From Coriaria nepalensis (lineage: Eukaryota; Streptophyta; Magnoliopsida; Cucurbitales; Coriariaceae): a stretch of 64,000 nt of DNA. Location: contig CP114498.1 of assembly GCA_027186245.1 (NCBI GenBank), forward strand, positions 5,835,501 to 5,899,500, in the 5' to 3' direction. The position numbers were made by a program, and so were the translations under genes. Below, in pieces: positions 1 to 12,139 of this stretch (positions are counted from its first letter, which is position 1; each line of letters begins with the position of its first letter). Below the pieces are notes generated by a model. The model was given only the letters and a program-made list of their open reading frames with translations, did not search any database and was not told the origin of the DNA.

Positions 1-5
1 GCTCT

Positions 6-310
6 ATGGAAACTTTTGAAAATTCTGCCCTTCACACCATGGTAATTGCAGTAGTGGCTTTTAAGCCAAGAGGGTCTAATTCCTCTTGTGGCCAACCCTC
101 GAGGTTTGATGAGAAGGTGAATGCCTGGTGTGATTGCTGTAACAAACCTAGACACACTAGGGCCACTTGCTGGAAAATTCATGGAAAGCCTCAAAACTGG
201 AAGGGCAACCGAAGTGGAGACAAAAGTCATAGAATGCATGATTCCGTTTAATCTGAGACACCATCTCCTTCCCTTAGCAAAGAACAACTTGATCAGATAT
301 ACAAAATAAT
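6..310 (+). pseudogene. copia gag remnant with CCHC zinc knuckle
   Basis: The frame starting at 6 reads WCDCCNKPRHTRATCWKIHG, which fits the CX2CX4HX4C zinc knuckle of copia gag (with C and C at the first pair). Only the C-terminal part of gag is inside the window. It stops at 251, and the protease follows in another frame, so it is a fragment of the element and not a gene. Confidence 0.8.
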
Positions 311-394
311 AAGCTAGATTCCTACTTCTAGTTCAGGTTTAGGTTTTCTTGCTTAAAAAGGTAGTTTTCCCATAGCTTCAACTATCTTTTCTTA

Positions 395-600
395 TCTAGA
401 ACTATGGATCATTGATTCTGGTGCTTCTGATCACATGACAAATTCATCTCATGTTTTCTCCTCATATACTACTTGTCCTGGTAATCTTAAAATTCATATA
501 GTAGATGAGAATTTATCTCCAATTGCAGGTTCATTCACTATCTCAAAGAATTTCATCTAAAATCTATCTTACATGTTCCTAAGTTATCATGTAATCTATT
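395..600 (+). pseudogene. copia aspartic protease remnant
   Basis: Translation near 400-440 gives LWIIDSGASDHMT, the active-site segment of copia retropepsin (D-S-G-A). The sequence after it drifts through frameshifts. Confidence 0.8.
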
Positions 601-949
601 ATCTTTTAGCAAACTCACCAAAGATTCTAATTGCCTAGTGAAATTCTATGATTCTTATAGGACCGACATCCGAAGATGATTGGCAATGCTAGAATGGTTG
701 ATGGACTCTATTAATTTGATGACTCGACTACGGAGTGTGGACAAGCTCAAACTACCAGTAGTAGTATTTGAATTCCTATTAGAGATAAAATAATGTTATG
801 GCACTATAGGGTAGGCCATTCTAGTTTTCCTTACCTTAAGCATTTGTTCCATCCTTCTTTAAAAACAATAATGTGTCTTTAATGTGTCTTCAATGTGAAC
901 CTTGTCAATTATCAAAACATCAGAGTTTTTTATAAATCTCATTCCTATC

Positions 950-1680
950 AAGCTTCTAGACCATTTTATCTAAATGATAATGACATTTGGGGACCCTCTA
1001 AAGTAACAATTGTTTCTGGTACTAGATGGTTTATCTCATTTGTTGATGACCATACTAGGATATGTTGAGTGTTTCTATTGAGAGAACAAGCCGAAGCTGC
1101 TAAAAAATTCAAAAAATTTTATTATATGATTGAAAATCAGTTTCAAACACGAATCTAAGTTCTTAGAACTGATAATAGCAAATAATACTTTAATTCAATT
1201 CTAAACAATTTTTTTGACAGAAAAATGCATGCTTCATCAATCCACCTATTATGATACCCCTCAGCAAAATGGGATAGTTGAAAGAAAAAATCGACACCTA
1301 CCGGAAGTTACTAGATCAATCATGTTTACTATGGGGGTCCCTAAGTATCTATGGGGGTAAGCAGTCTTTATAGCCACATACCTTATAAATAGAGTTTCCA
1401 CTAAGGTACTAGAATATCAAACTCCCATAAACAAACTGTTGGAAACATTTCCTCACATCCGGATCTTCAACTCCTTTTCTCTTAGAATTTTCGGCTGCAC
1501 AATTTTTGTTCATATACATAAATACAACTGGTCAAAACTTGATCCTAGAGCTGAAAAGTGTCTTTATGGGCTATTCTCCAAATCAAAAAGGGTATAAATG
1601 CTATCATCCTACCTTAAAAAAAAATCTTTGTGAGTATGGATGTCACTTTCTTTGAAGACATACCTTTACCAAAAATTATC
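950..1680 (+). pseudogene. copia integrase remnant and post-integrase linker
   Basis: Fragments such as DIWGPSK, FVDDHTRIC and RTDNSK (around 985-1180) match the catalytic core of copia integrase, in which D-D-E residues perform strand transfer. Later pieces (around 1230-1620) match the GKPR-like linker that precedes reverse transcriptase. Stops and frame changes occur throughout. Confidence 0.75.
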
Positions 1681-1774
1681 TTCAGGGGGAGAGTAATTCT
1701 AGGGTGGAAGATCATTTTTTGGGCAAATTCGAATTCCTTACCTCTACTAGTCCTTACCTACCTATAAATTCATG

Positions 1775-2341
1775 CACTCACCTGGAAAAGAACACTTTGA
1801 TGCTGTTTACAGAATTCTCAAATACCTAAAAGGAAAATCAGGAAGGGGTTACTATTCCAAACTCGTGGTCACATCAGAATTGAAGCATTTATAGATACTA
1901 ACTGGGCTGGTAGTGTGACTGTTAGAAGATCTACTTTTGCCTACTGTACTTGTGTTGACGGAAATCTAGTGACTTGGAGAAGTAAAAAAGAGAACGTAGT
2001 AGCTAGAAGTAGTGTAGAAGCTGAGTTTAGAGCAGTTGCTCATGGGATTTGTGAAATATTATGGCTAAATAGGCTACTTGAAGACCTAAAAAATCTCGAG
2101 TACTACTCCTATGACACTTTACTGTGACAACAAAGCAGCTATCAACATTGCTCATAATCCTGTTCAACACGATAAGACTAAACATGTGGAGATTGATAGA
2201 CATTTCATTAAAGAGAAGCTGGAAGAAGGCATAGTGTGTATGTCCTTACATTCCTACGGAGCAACAAGTGGCAGATATCTTTACCAAAGGACTACAAAAA
2301 AATTCAATTTGACAAGGTTATATGCAAGCTTGGTTTACTAA
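1775..2341 (+). pseudogene. copia RNase H remnant
   Basis: Two overlapping frames (1915-2127 and 2111-2341) together give the end of a copia polyprotein: [53 protein letters not shown] and [10 protein letters not shown]. They are joined by a frameshift near 2105-2115. The upstream text (1775-1860) reads MHSPGKEHFDAVYRILKYLKG, but in a different frame. RNase H degrades the RNA strand during reverse transcription; this copy is broken. Confidence 0.85.
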
Positions 2342-2368
2342 ACATCTTTGAACCAGCTTGAGGGGGAG

Positions 2369-2549
2369 TGTTGAAAATATGAAAAGATATTGTTTAGATT
2401 CTGTTAGGAGAAATCTTAGGATATTTCCCTAAAGTATGGGATTGTAAATAAACTGATAAGATTTACCATAACTAGTCTAGGTTTTCCTATGTATAAATAG
2501 TCTAGTGTTGTAACATGAAAATTAATATAGTAGATTACTAAAGTTTTCA
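2369..2549 (+). repeat. copia LTR (181 bp), PPT before and PBS after
   Basis: The unit starts TG and ends CA and contains a TATA-like tataaatag at 2492-2500. A purine tract sits directly before it, as for a 3' LTR. Directly after it is tggtatgagagcc (2550-2562), one mismatch from the usual initiator-Met tRNA primer-binding site tggtatcagagcc, as for a 5' LTR. An LTR with both neighbours is the signature of two elements sharing one LTR. Confidence 0.75.
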
Positions 2550-2562
2550 TGGTATGAGAGCC
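2550..2562 (+). other. primer-binding-site-like sequence (initiator Met tRNA)
   Basis: tggtatgagagcc matches the plant copia consensus tggtatcagagcc except at one base. It starts the base after the LTR ends. Confidence 0.65.
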
Positions 2563-2619
2563 ATATCTAGTAAATGTGTCCACACTCCATTTCGCATAGT
2601 GCCCACAAGTGAGAGAGAG

Positions 2620-2875
2620 TGTTGGAATTGTCCCACATCGCTTAAAGGAGAAGATATCTAGGTGGTTTATAACTAAAGAGTTCTCTCTTCCTCTATAAGG
2701 CCTTTTAGGAGAAAAAATAGTTGGATTCTAAAATTTTTTATAATTTCTCCATATTTGAATTACAACTTTCAAGGGGTGTAACTCCTCTCTCCCCTGACTG
2801 AATCATAATTCATTCGAATCATAATTCATTCATTTATGTATTCATTTATATATTTTGGCAGTCTTACTCAAGTCA
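2620..2875 (+). repeat. second LTR-like fragment of another copia family
   Basis: A purine run (gagagagag) precedes tgttggaattgtcccacatc, a start typical of many plant copia LTRs, followed by a ctctataagg TATA-like stretch around 2690-2700. It is not the same sequence as the LTR at 2369-2549. The right end was not fixed; the ETFQO intron continues to 2905. It may be a solo or truncated LTR. Confidence 0.45.
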
Positions 2876-2905
2876 TAAATATTAGGTTTTGTTTTCTTCT
2901 GACAG

Positions 2906-4515
2906 AAACTAAAACACCATCCTTCCATCAGACCACTCCTGGATGGTGGAACTGTTCTTCAATATGGTGCTCGCACTTTAAATGAGGGTGGTTTTCAGGT
3001 ACTTCTTTCCCCTCTTCTTCACACATTTAGCACAATTCATAGCACATTTATCCCATGGTCTCTCTCATGAGATCTTAATTGGTTTCTCCACTAACATGAC
3101 ATTCTAGCTGATGGAAAACTAGTCCGTCCATAGAATGAATGCTTATCACCATCAAGCTAATTGATGTTACTTCTTGCTGGCTGAATCAGTTGCAATTGTA
3201 GATTGGTAGTTAATCTCCATGTTGTTATGTGTTATTCAAATATGAATATGATACCAGTTAAATTTCAGTCAATTCCATATCCAGTTTTTCCTGGAGGAGC
3301 GATTATTGGATGCTCAGCTGGCTTCCTAAATGTGCCAAAGATAAAGGGAACACACAGTGCAATGAAATCAGGTACTTCTCAACAATATTACATCACCACA
3401 CTTTTCTTATTCCAGGCTGTATATGTAAAATGAGGGCATGTGATTTTTCAGGGTAGCTTTACATACCTCTCTACATTTTTATGACAATTCTATTTTGAAA
3501 CGTTTTTGCTTAGTATTCAGTAATTTGAATATCTTATGGCCGCTATCATTGCACATTTTCATGCTCTGATGAGGTTTTTTTTGTTTTTTTTGGTAAACAT
3601 GTCGAAATTCGTTAAGTTTGAGGTATCATCTGTAAGCATGTAATACTGATCAGTTGTTGCTCTTTTTCTTTTTCTTTTCTTTTTTTTTTGTTCTTGAGAA
3701 AAATGGCATCATACCAATTGGTGGACCTCTATTTGTTCTGGTTTTTGAATTTCCGTCCCCCTTGTTTTGGTTAGATATTAATTCATAATCGATTGATTTT
3801 CAAATAACACATAAGCCTAGAAGAGAAAGGTTAACTTCTGCTTTGCTTCGTAACTAACTCATTAGTTTGCAATCCTATTTAACAAGTAGGGTCTTTCTAG
3901 TGCATCTAGATTCTAGACACCTTCTATTGACTAAAATTAGAGTCAAACTTGTCGTTTTTAAATGTTTATTTATTTTATTTTTAACTTCTTTTCCATATAT
4001 GTAGAAGCCTTTTTTTTTTTGCCGAATAGTTATCAAAAATATTCATGGTAATTTTATTTGGGTTTCCCTTATCCATGAAACATATCTTCCTTGCCTTTGC
4101 TCTGCCAGACAAACTGGGGTCTTAATAAAATTTGATACCTAAATATAAAGGGGGTGAGCTCTAGTTTCAGTATAATCTTTGGTATTATATTTATGCAGGG
4201 ATGCTGGCTGCAGAGGCTGCATTTGGCGAACTTAATGGAAGCTTGAAAATGGACGTTTATTGGGATACTTTAAGAGACTCCTGGATATGGGATGAACTAT
4301 ACCGGGCTCGGAATTACAGACCTGTTAGTAAATCCCTTTTTGTATTAATCTTTTTTTCCTATAAACCAACATGGTGTTTCCTTCTTTAGAGAGACGATGA
4401 GCTGTATTTCTCTGAAAATAACATCTCATTTTCCTCTAGAAAATGGGCTTGTTAAATTCTTTTATTTAGAAAAGCAGTTCGGTTTAGAGGATTGTTTTCT
4501 AGTTCCGATCAATCT

Positions 4516-4556
<41 letters not shown>

Positions 4557-5787
4557 ACTCTTGTGCTTGTAGGCGTTTGAGCATGGGCTTGTCCCAGGGT
4601 TGGCCTTTAGTGCTTTGGAGCAGTAAGTCCTCATCTTTCTGATGATTATGGTTCTTAAGCATCTGTTTCTGAAGATGATCTGAATCTCTTATGCTTTCTT
4701 CTTTCGGCAAAACTTTCTCACATAGTTTGTGCCAAACAGCTACATACTCAAAGGAAGGTCTCCTCTAACACTCAAGCATGGAAAGCCTGATCACGAATCT
4801 ACAGATGTGAGAATTCTTCATTTCTTTTGAGAACTGTAACTTTATTTCGAAAGTGTTTTTGGATGAAGAAGGCAACATTGAAAATTCGGTGCTTGAATGA
4901 CTTAGAATTTTGGTATTTTTTCTGTGATGAAAAAGCGTTTATAAGCAGTAGTCAAACTTCAAAATTGATGATGGCATATCATGAGATAAGATTCACTTCG
5001 TCTCAGGAAAATCATCATATATAAATCATCTAACTTCTTTTAACTTATATCTGCTGCAGCTTGCCCATTTGCACTCTCCAATTCAATATCCAAAGCCTGA
5101 TGGAGTTGTATCATTCGACGTACCAACCTCTCTACACAGGTTCAAATAACTTTACCTTTCGTAATAATTTCAGTCATGAATACGTATGCAAGTCTGCATT
5201 TGGTTGAGTGTTTGAAATTCCAGATTGGATCTAAAATCTAATTTGAACACACAACTCCAGTTGGCCTCACAACCTGACGGATACTTAGGTTATTTTTTTT
5301 TTCCTTGGGTAGGAGCAACACAAATCATGAACATGACCAGCCAGCTCATCTTCAGTTAAAGGACCCCACAATTCCGGAGCGAGTGAATTTACCAGACTAT
5401 GCTGCACCTGAGTCACGATATTGTCCTGCTCGAGTATACGAGTAAATATTGATGAACCAAATGCTGCCAAACTTGTTGAGACTTTACTTTCAATATTTGT
5501 TATCATTGGTTCGTTATGGTTGATATGCAGGTATATAGCAGATGAAAAGCATGAAATGAAGTTGCAAATAAATGCTCAAAATTGCCTGCACTGCAAGGTT
5601 GGTACTTCAAATGTATTGGAAATAATGGAAACAAATTTCAGATTTTTATAATTTAAGTATAATACCGAGTTGGATTCAAATGAGTAATTACTTATGTATG
5701 CAGGCTTGTGATATAAAAGACCCGATCCAAAACATAGAGTGGACTGTGCCAGAAGGAGGAGGTGGTCCAGGATACAATGTCATGTAA
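2906..5787 (+). CDS. ETFQO: Electron transfer flavoprotein-ubiquinone oxidoreductase, C-terminal exons (partial)
   Basis: Nine exons join in phase: 2906-2998, 3269-3371, 4199-4323, 4573-4622, 4740-4806, 5060-5139, 5313-5441, 5531-5597 and 5704-5787 (stop TAA 5785-5787), 265 residues. The plant protein is roughly 630 residues, so about 58% lies upstream of the window, beyond the transposon-filled intron. Visible landmarks are the ubiquinone/FAD-domain segment [21 protein letters not shown] and the 4Fe-4S ligands: RYC, 24 residues, then CLHCKAC. That is the C-X24-C-X2-C-X2-C spacing of the family. The enzyme passes electrons from mitochondrial ETF to ubiquinone in the inner membrane and supports branched-chain amino acid and phytol breakdown during starvation. 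All splice sites are GT-AG, with no broken codons in these exons, so the gene looks functional here. Confidence 0.93.
4516..4556. repeat. (AT)n(GT)n microsatellite in ETFQO intron
   Basis: About 11 AT dinucleotides pass directly into about 9 GT dinucleotides, 16 bases before the acceptor of the exon at 4573. It is likely length-polymorphic. Confidence 0.95.
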
Positions 5788-6866
5788 ATGAGAACGCAAT
5801 AAGCAGCTCTCTTTTTTTCCTACTTAATGTCTAATACTGGATTATGTTCAACCTTTTGCATAACAATATTAGTAACGCAATAGAAAATGCCTCTTTTCAT
5901 CGTTTTTAACTACATAAAATGCAGTTACATTTTTCCAAAATGAATTAGCAATATAGCTAGTAGAACTTTAGATGAGATGATTAAGGAGTATGACTAAAGA
6001 GTATTAGTTTAGATTAAATATTTAAAAAAAAAAAATTCAAATGCTCTTCCAATTTTAAAAATCATTGTAGAAAAACCGAATGGAAATGCCCTAACCATGT
6101 TAGGTTATGAAAATAGAGGTAAGAGGATGAATCCTTTTTGTCAGGCAATGAATTGATTTCGAGAAGGGTGGGTCCGGATGGGTATATTGCTCCCAACTCT
6201 CAAGACTTGTATTCTATCCGAAATTCTCATGACCATACTTGCCATCAGAGAATGAACCAGTACCCATTAGTGTGCAGAAACGTACAGTAACCAAATAACA
6301 AGCGTGCATTACTTGAAAAATTTTTGGACATCACCGACACGGTTTAAAGGTTTCTAGGAAAATATATACTTTCACCTCAAAATTTTACCACAACCAACTT
6401 ATCAACACCATCTTGTAGAGGCGATACCCAAGTTGTTGGGTACCAATGCAAAATCAGTCACCAATGCAAAATTTTACCACAACCTTTGGCCAAAGCATAA
6501 CTTTCGAGACAGCACTACATGACAATACTAAAATTAGAACCAGAAATATAACACAGGGCCAACTCGAAACCCATAAAATCATGACAATACTAAGCCAAGT
6601 AACATATAGTAAGTCCAAACCAAGTAGTTAATTTAACCCTAATATAAATAAATAAAACCATGCAGTTAATTAACCCTAACACTAAAATCATACAGAACAC
6701 TTGCTGCAATATAAAATATCAAGTAAAACCAGAAGAAAATACCAGAAATACCTGATAAAAAAAAAAATTTGAAAAACCGGAGCTAGCAAAAGGAATGTTT
6801 CCTTTGTGGAGATTGCTAACTCCAAAAAAACTAAAACCAAATAAATTACTTTAACTAGATATATTC
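5788..6866. other. shared 3' region between convergent ETFQO and bZIP genes
   Basis: No coding signal was recognised. Both 3' UTRs must fall here. An 18-base direct repeat (caaaattttaccacaacc) occurs near 6380 and 6466. The rest is AT-rich unique-looking sequence. Confidence 0.6.
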
Positions 6867-9800
6867 TCAACAGTCCTTCGAGGAAGAAGAATTCATATCT
6901 GATGAAATATCGTTCTGGCTCGGAGAAGATGTGGGCCCCCCTCTCATTTTCGGCTCCCCAGTTTGTTGCTGTTGCTGCTGCTGTTGTTGATGCTGCTGAA
7001 GTTGCTGATGTAATTGATGCTGCTGAAACTGCTGCTTCTGAGACTGAATCTGCATCTGCTGAAATTGTTGTGCAGTCAGGAGAGTTTGCATGGCAGCTGC
7101 ATGGTTGTTGGAATAAAATTGCTGGTCAGCTCCGAAGGGAGGAGCAAAGTTCATGAGGGGCCCACCATTTGGCATTGTCTGACCTGTCAATACTTTCAGA
7201 TGCTGAATTTCCTCTTTCAATGCATCATTCAAAGCTGTAAGAAAAGCACGAAATAGAGGAAATACTGGTGAGAAGAAGACTACTTTGCTGTAGCTGTCTT
7301 AAAGAAGAGTTCAGAAGGTAAGCCTTACCATCTTGCAGGTGAACCTGTTGCTCCATTGATTGTAACCGCAATTTCAGTTCACTGTTCTCAACAGTGAGAC
7401 CATTTGTATCTCTCTGACAGGAAGAAGACCAAACAAAAATGGAAAATTTACTAGTGTCCTTGCATAATTAGACACATGCATAAAGAAATGGCCAAAAAAA
7501 GATGCATGCATTAAGAAGATAATTCTTACAGTTCCCAGTAATGTGTAAGATTTAGGAAAAAATATCCATATAACAGGCATCAAAATGATAAAACCAAATC
7601 GAGTTACATGCTCAGTAGATGAATTACCTGCAAGAGGGTTAGCTGAGCAGACAAAGAAGTTGCTTCTGTTTGCAAAGTCTGCACTTTCCGTTCAAGTTCA
7701 GAAATGTACCGCATCTTTCTTTCCTTTGATCTAGCAGCTGATTGCCTATTTGCCCAGATCCTATTACAATTTACATGGTATAGAATTTACAGATCATATC
7801 AGCATATTAATTAAGAATAACAGAGTTTTCCCCCTTTTTTTCTTTTGGACGGGAAACATGGAAAGGATGAAAAATCAAGAAGTTTTACAATGGGTGTATA
7901 TAAAGAGGGCAGATGAACGCAAGGATGCAACATAACAATGTTTGCATTAACTAAAGCTGCCCATCCAGTCAGGAAGGATAAAGAACTTACAATAGAGATC
8001 TCTATGTTCCCACACTCACAAGCATTCTACTTTCCGTGAGGTGCTTGCCATGTTTCATGTCCTATACCACCGCTATGTGATATGAGAACAAGAACGCAAG
8101 GCCTAAATTACCAATTATCTCCCTCACCTAAATTCTTAACAAATATGGTATGCCATTTATGACTTTTCATAAAGTATGCCTATTTGAAGTCTTACTACTA
8201 TGGGTATTATAATAATTAGGAAACCTATTAATTAGAAAACTACTAACCATAACAAATGAGCACACAAATTCTAGCTTAAATTGCCAATGTATTTGTCTAT
8301 ATACCCTATATTAATTTTTGAAAATAAAGCACGCATGTCTATATTTTCTACGGTAGTAATATTTAAGGGATATTATTTAGTTACAACATTATTAATTAGA
8401 AAATTATTAGTATAATACAATAGTTCTCCTTTTTTTTTTAGGCTCGAAATATATATTCTCTCTCAATCATTTGTCGCCTGTTTTCAGAACTTCCAAGCTA
8501 CATAGGTACCCCTCATCACGGCTAATTACTTTCATCATTAATTACTTTCTTAGAGAATTAGGTTTCTAAGACTATGTAAGGGTTAACTATATATTGAATT
8601 ATTGATTTAAATAAAAGAAAAAGAAATATTATTATCCGAAAAGGAATTATTGTTAGTTTTTGGGTTTCTTTTCTTGTTTGTTTGATTCTTTGCTTTCTGC
8701 CAGCATCCTGCATCACTAGGATACCTAAAGTACCTAGAATGTTAGCAGGTTACATAATGATATATCTTATATTTATTATCTGTATATTTTTTGTATTCTT
8801 TTAATATATTGTAATTCTCTCTCTCCATTATTAGATATTCAATAAGAGGGAAGATCCAAAAATATACTCCCATGTTCCAAATAGAGCAATTTTCATTCTA
8901 AGTGATATGCCCCATTGTACCACATTATGGGACACATAGCAGTTTCTATTAGGCGGCCTATTCCACTAAACAAAGCGAACCATTTATTACATAATAAAAT
9001 ATAAGACACAGATATGATCTACTTAATACATGGGCCAGATGTATCTAACACCGAAACAGAAGCAGCCAGGAAACAAGTAAACTTCAACCTAAAATTGCCA
9101 GATATTCAATCACAAGTTTATCCTTATAAAACCAAATTGGTATGAAGAACTGTGGATAATAAAGCAACCATAAAACTTTTATACATGAAAGCTTACTGAA
9201 CCAGACCAACTAAATGCCAGTTGAATACTCTAATGAGTGTAGAAGGCTTACATGTAGCACATGTCACTAGGTGAGTGCAAAATACATTCATTTCTAGCAC
9301 TTAATTAAAATAGAGAGAAAATGACTGATTAAAAAGGCCCAACTAGATTAGGTAATATAGACTGTGTATTCGAATCAAACACATACATTTTCAGTCTGAG
9401 CTGTTATAAAATAAAAAACCCGGGTTCATAAACTGCAAAAAGAAAAATAATTCTTAAAAGGAAGGAAACAAAATTAAAAGGTACCTCTTCGCACGTTTGG
9501 GATCAATCAGTGCTAGCTCAGCAAGCTTTGCAGCTGACATGGCTTTCTTGGTATCAGCTGCAGAGATATCATCAGATCCTGAGACAAGCATCTCTGGTTT
9601 GATTGTTGTGGACCCATCCATGGACTGGCTATGTTGGTGCCTAATTCTAGGCCTCCCATTAGACCCAATGGCAAGATTTTCATTAGAAGTAGCTGATCCA
9701 GGTGTGGGAGCAGATGTTCCTCCGGCTACAGCTGACGATGGCTCCCCCACTTGAAATGCAGACGTTGCAGATGATGCATTGAACTTATCCATATCAAGAT

Positions 9801-10179
9801 ACATGGACAACAAATCTTCCTCAGTATCATCAGAAAATGATGGCCCATCAGCCCCACCTACGACTCCAAGATCACTATCAAAACTGATATCATCAGGAAG
9901 AGTAAGGATTTCGGAGTGGGCCCGTCTGTGCCCCCTACTTCTTGGTGGATTGTCAGGCATTCGACTAATATCGTGACTGAAGTGATTAGAATCAGACATT
10001 CCATGATTAAATTGACCCATTTCTGCACTCCCACCAGAAGCCATCGAAGCAAATAACATCGAAGATGAGGATTGCTCAGGTTTTGAATTGAAATTATTGC
10101 CAGGAGGTGAAAAGCCTGAGTAACGACCTGACGGAGGAGGAAAACCTCCACCCTGACCTTGCGACTTGTCCTTGTCCAT
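6867..10179 (-). CDS. Group I bZIP transcription factor (VIP1/RF2b/bZIP18-like)
   Basis: Four coding exons on the minus strand join in phase: 10179-9485, 7760-7628, 7413-7329 and 7234-6867, giving 426 residues. The basic region starts at about residue 229 ([19 protein letters not shown]). It has N236 and, eight positions on, K244 instead of the usual arginine, the hallmark of plant group I bZIPs such as VIP1, RF2a/b and bZIP18/29/52/69. A long leucine zipper follows to about residue 310. The tail has a Q/H-rich run (about 370-395). The N-terminal half is S/P/G-rich and holds two basic-serine sites (HRRAHSE, RHQHSQS) of the kind that bind 14-3-3 proteins in this group. Such factors act in the nucleus in osmosensing, cell-wall and vascular gene control. 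The 1.7-kb first coding intron (7761-9484) holds no recognised gene. Which member it is cannot be fixed here. Confidence 0.93.
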
Positions 10180-10915
10180 TCTTTAATACTCCTAAACCCA
10201 AAATACACCAGGCTCTAAGAATGGTGGATAATATAGAAGAAACGAATCTATCGATCTGAAGTCACCACGGAGAAAATAATATAGCGAATTTCATCTTCAA
10301 GCGCTGATACACACGTCTAAATACTCTGCAGAAACGACAGCACGAGCCGACATTTCAATCGCTGAACCTAACAAAGTGTTGACATACAGAGGACGAAGAC
10401 AGCACCAGGAGCCGATAATTCGCCCTTTAAAGCTCCGAAAACCAGAGTTATATAGATTACTCACGGGGCGAACAAACACGATGAATCAAGAAGGGCGAGA
10501 AATACAAACTAACACAAAACAAGATCGATCACAGAAAACCCTAGAAACAAGAGATCTGACAGGTGAATGTGATCGGAAGAGGCCAAATAATTACAAACTT
10601 AGGCTCGGCAGCGAAGAATAAGGGAGAGAAAACCTAGCACGAGAATGTGATAAATTTCCTGAAACGAATTCAGGCAGCGAGAGAGAGAGAATTCTTACAG
10701 ACTTTGATGTGGATAGAGAGAGGGAGGGAGAAAGAGACAGAACCCGTAGCTCTCGTCTTCCTCTTACACAAAGCGAATCGGATAGAACAATCCAGAGATT
10801 AGAGATAGATAGGGAGCGAATTTGTTGAGATCTGGCATGCAAAATCTGTGAGTCTGAAGATTATGATATATATAATATATATTTATCTATATTTATATAT
10901 ATATATATATATACT
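10180..10915 (-). promoter_or_regulatory. 5' leader and core promoter of the bZIP gene
   Basis: Upstream of the bZIP ATG lies a purine/pyrimidine-biased leader with GA runs (around 10677-10735). It is followed by an AT-dinucleotide tract (10862-10913) that could contain the TATA region. Short minus-strand ORFs in the leader (10479-10297 and 10842-10591) could be upstream ORFs or parts of a leader intron; the sequence alone does not decide. Confidence 0.45.
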
Positions 10916-11539
10916 CTCCAAGATCGTATGGTAGGGTGCCCTAGTTTTGTTTTGGTGCGAAAATTTCCTTTTTTGGGTTTTAAATTGAATTGTCCATTAT
11001 GCCACCATCTAGGCCTCTTCTTTTTTACTATTTTCTATTTTCTTTGTTTAAAAAAAAAAAGGATTTTAAAAAATTACAAGATATTACGTGCGTTAAAGAA
11101 CATTCACTTTAATCATCGTTAAAATTTAAAATTATATTTGAATCTAAATAAATTATAACTTCGTCACCATAAAAATAGAAATAGAATCACGAATTTTTTA
11201 TAATGTTATTTTAAATAAGGCTTTGAAATGTTTATTTTTTATATTTTAAAACATGAAAATCAACTCTCTCTTTTCTCTCCCTACTCTCTCTCTCTCTCTC
11301 TCTCTTTTTTCTCTCCCTCAAGGTAATATGGTGCGTTATTCAGTTTTTAATTCTTTTCTTATAGATTTTAATGACAAAAAAAAAAACTTTTTAATACCAA
11401 CTCAATATCATCCAAATGAGATATCTAACATTACAAGTTGTACAATAACAATATAAGTCTATATTTTTTAATTTTCAAATCTCTAATAATACAATGTTTT
11501 GAATCGAATAACACAATATTTTTATATTTCGACGATAGA
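10916..11539. other. intergenic, with (TC)n microsatellite
   Basis: No gene was seen. A TC-dinucleotide tract lies near 11283-11306 inside a longer pyrimidine-rich stretch (about 11262-11320). The remainder is AT-rich. Confidence 0.6.
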
Positions 11540-12130
11540 GCTCTCTGTACTTAATCATAAATAGAATGTCTTCTCATGTCCTAAAATTTCGAACACCTTG
11601 TCAAGTCCTTCTTCAATTATATCCTGCTACTCGTCTTATTTATGTCCTCCCACCAAAAGTCTTTGGTTGTACTGTATTTGTTCACAATAAGCAACAAAAT
11701 CAAACCAAACTTGACCCAAGGACAATTAAATGTATATTCCTCTAATAAAAAAGGATACAAGTATTATTCACCTTGACTATAAAGTTCTACAACACCATGG
11801 ATATCACATTCTTTGAGAATGAACAATATTATCCCAAAACTAATATTCAGAGGGAGAATAGAACTTAAGAATATCAGTTTTGGGACAATTATGAGATTGC
11901 TTTCATATCTCCAATCTCTCATTCACCTATCATACCTTCCATAGAAATATCTAACTCACCTCCTACTTAAACTATTGATCCTAATGATCCTAAGCCTGTT
12001 GAAAGCGGTTGAAGCACTAGTCAAACTAAACGACATGAAAAAAAATTTGTAATGACCATACCATGTCCGAAAAGTCGTCTTTGTGACATCACTTTCTTGA
12101 ATCTTTTGTTAGTGATACTCAGATCTTAAG
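11540..12130 (+). mobile_element. Ty1/copia fragment (integrase-RT linker)
   Basis: Translations with stops read LPPKVFGCTVFVHNKQ, KLDPRTIKCIFL and MDITFFENEQYYPK. These match the stretch between integrase and reverse transcriptase of copia polyproteins (normal form: PRVFGCTCFVH, KLDPRA-KCIFLGY, DVTFFE). No LTR or other domain is attached. It abuts the gypsy remnant of opposite orientation at about 12140. Confidence 0.75.
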
Positions 12131-12139
12131 TCGATCTTA

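Larger units (their letters stand above)
1..2549 (+). mobile_element. Ty1/copia LTR retrotransposon, degenerate, 5' end outside window
   Basis: The domains run in copia order on the + strand: gag zinc knuckle (about 114-190), aspartic protease (about 400-440), integrase (about 950-1500), RNase H (about 1780-2340), polypurine tract (agggggag, 2361-2368) and a 3' LTR (2369-2549). The reading frame is broken by many stops and shifts. Almost the whole reverse transcriptase is missing: the text passes from the post-integrase linker (around 1700) to the start of RNase H (around 1775) within under 100 bases. The element lies in an intron of the downstream ETFQO gene, on the same strand. It cannot move by itself. 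Lineage within copia was not determined. Confidence 0.9.

Noticed and set aside
4462..4710. minus-strand ORF with repeated TH and YI dipeptides
   Set aside because: It is the translation of the (AT)n(GT)n microsatellite antisense to ETFQO exon 4.
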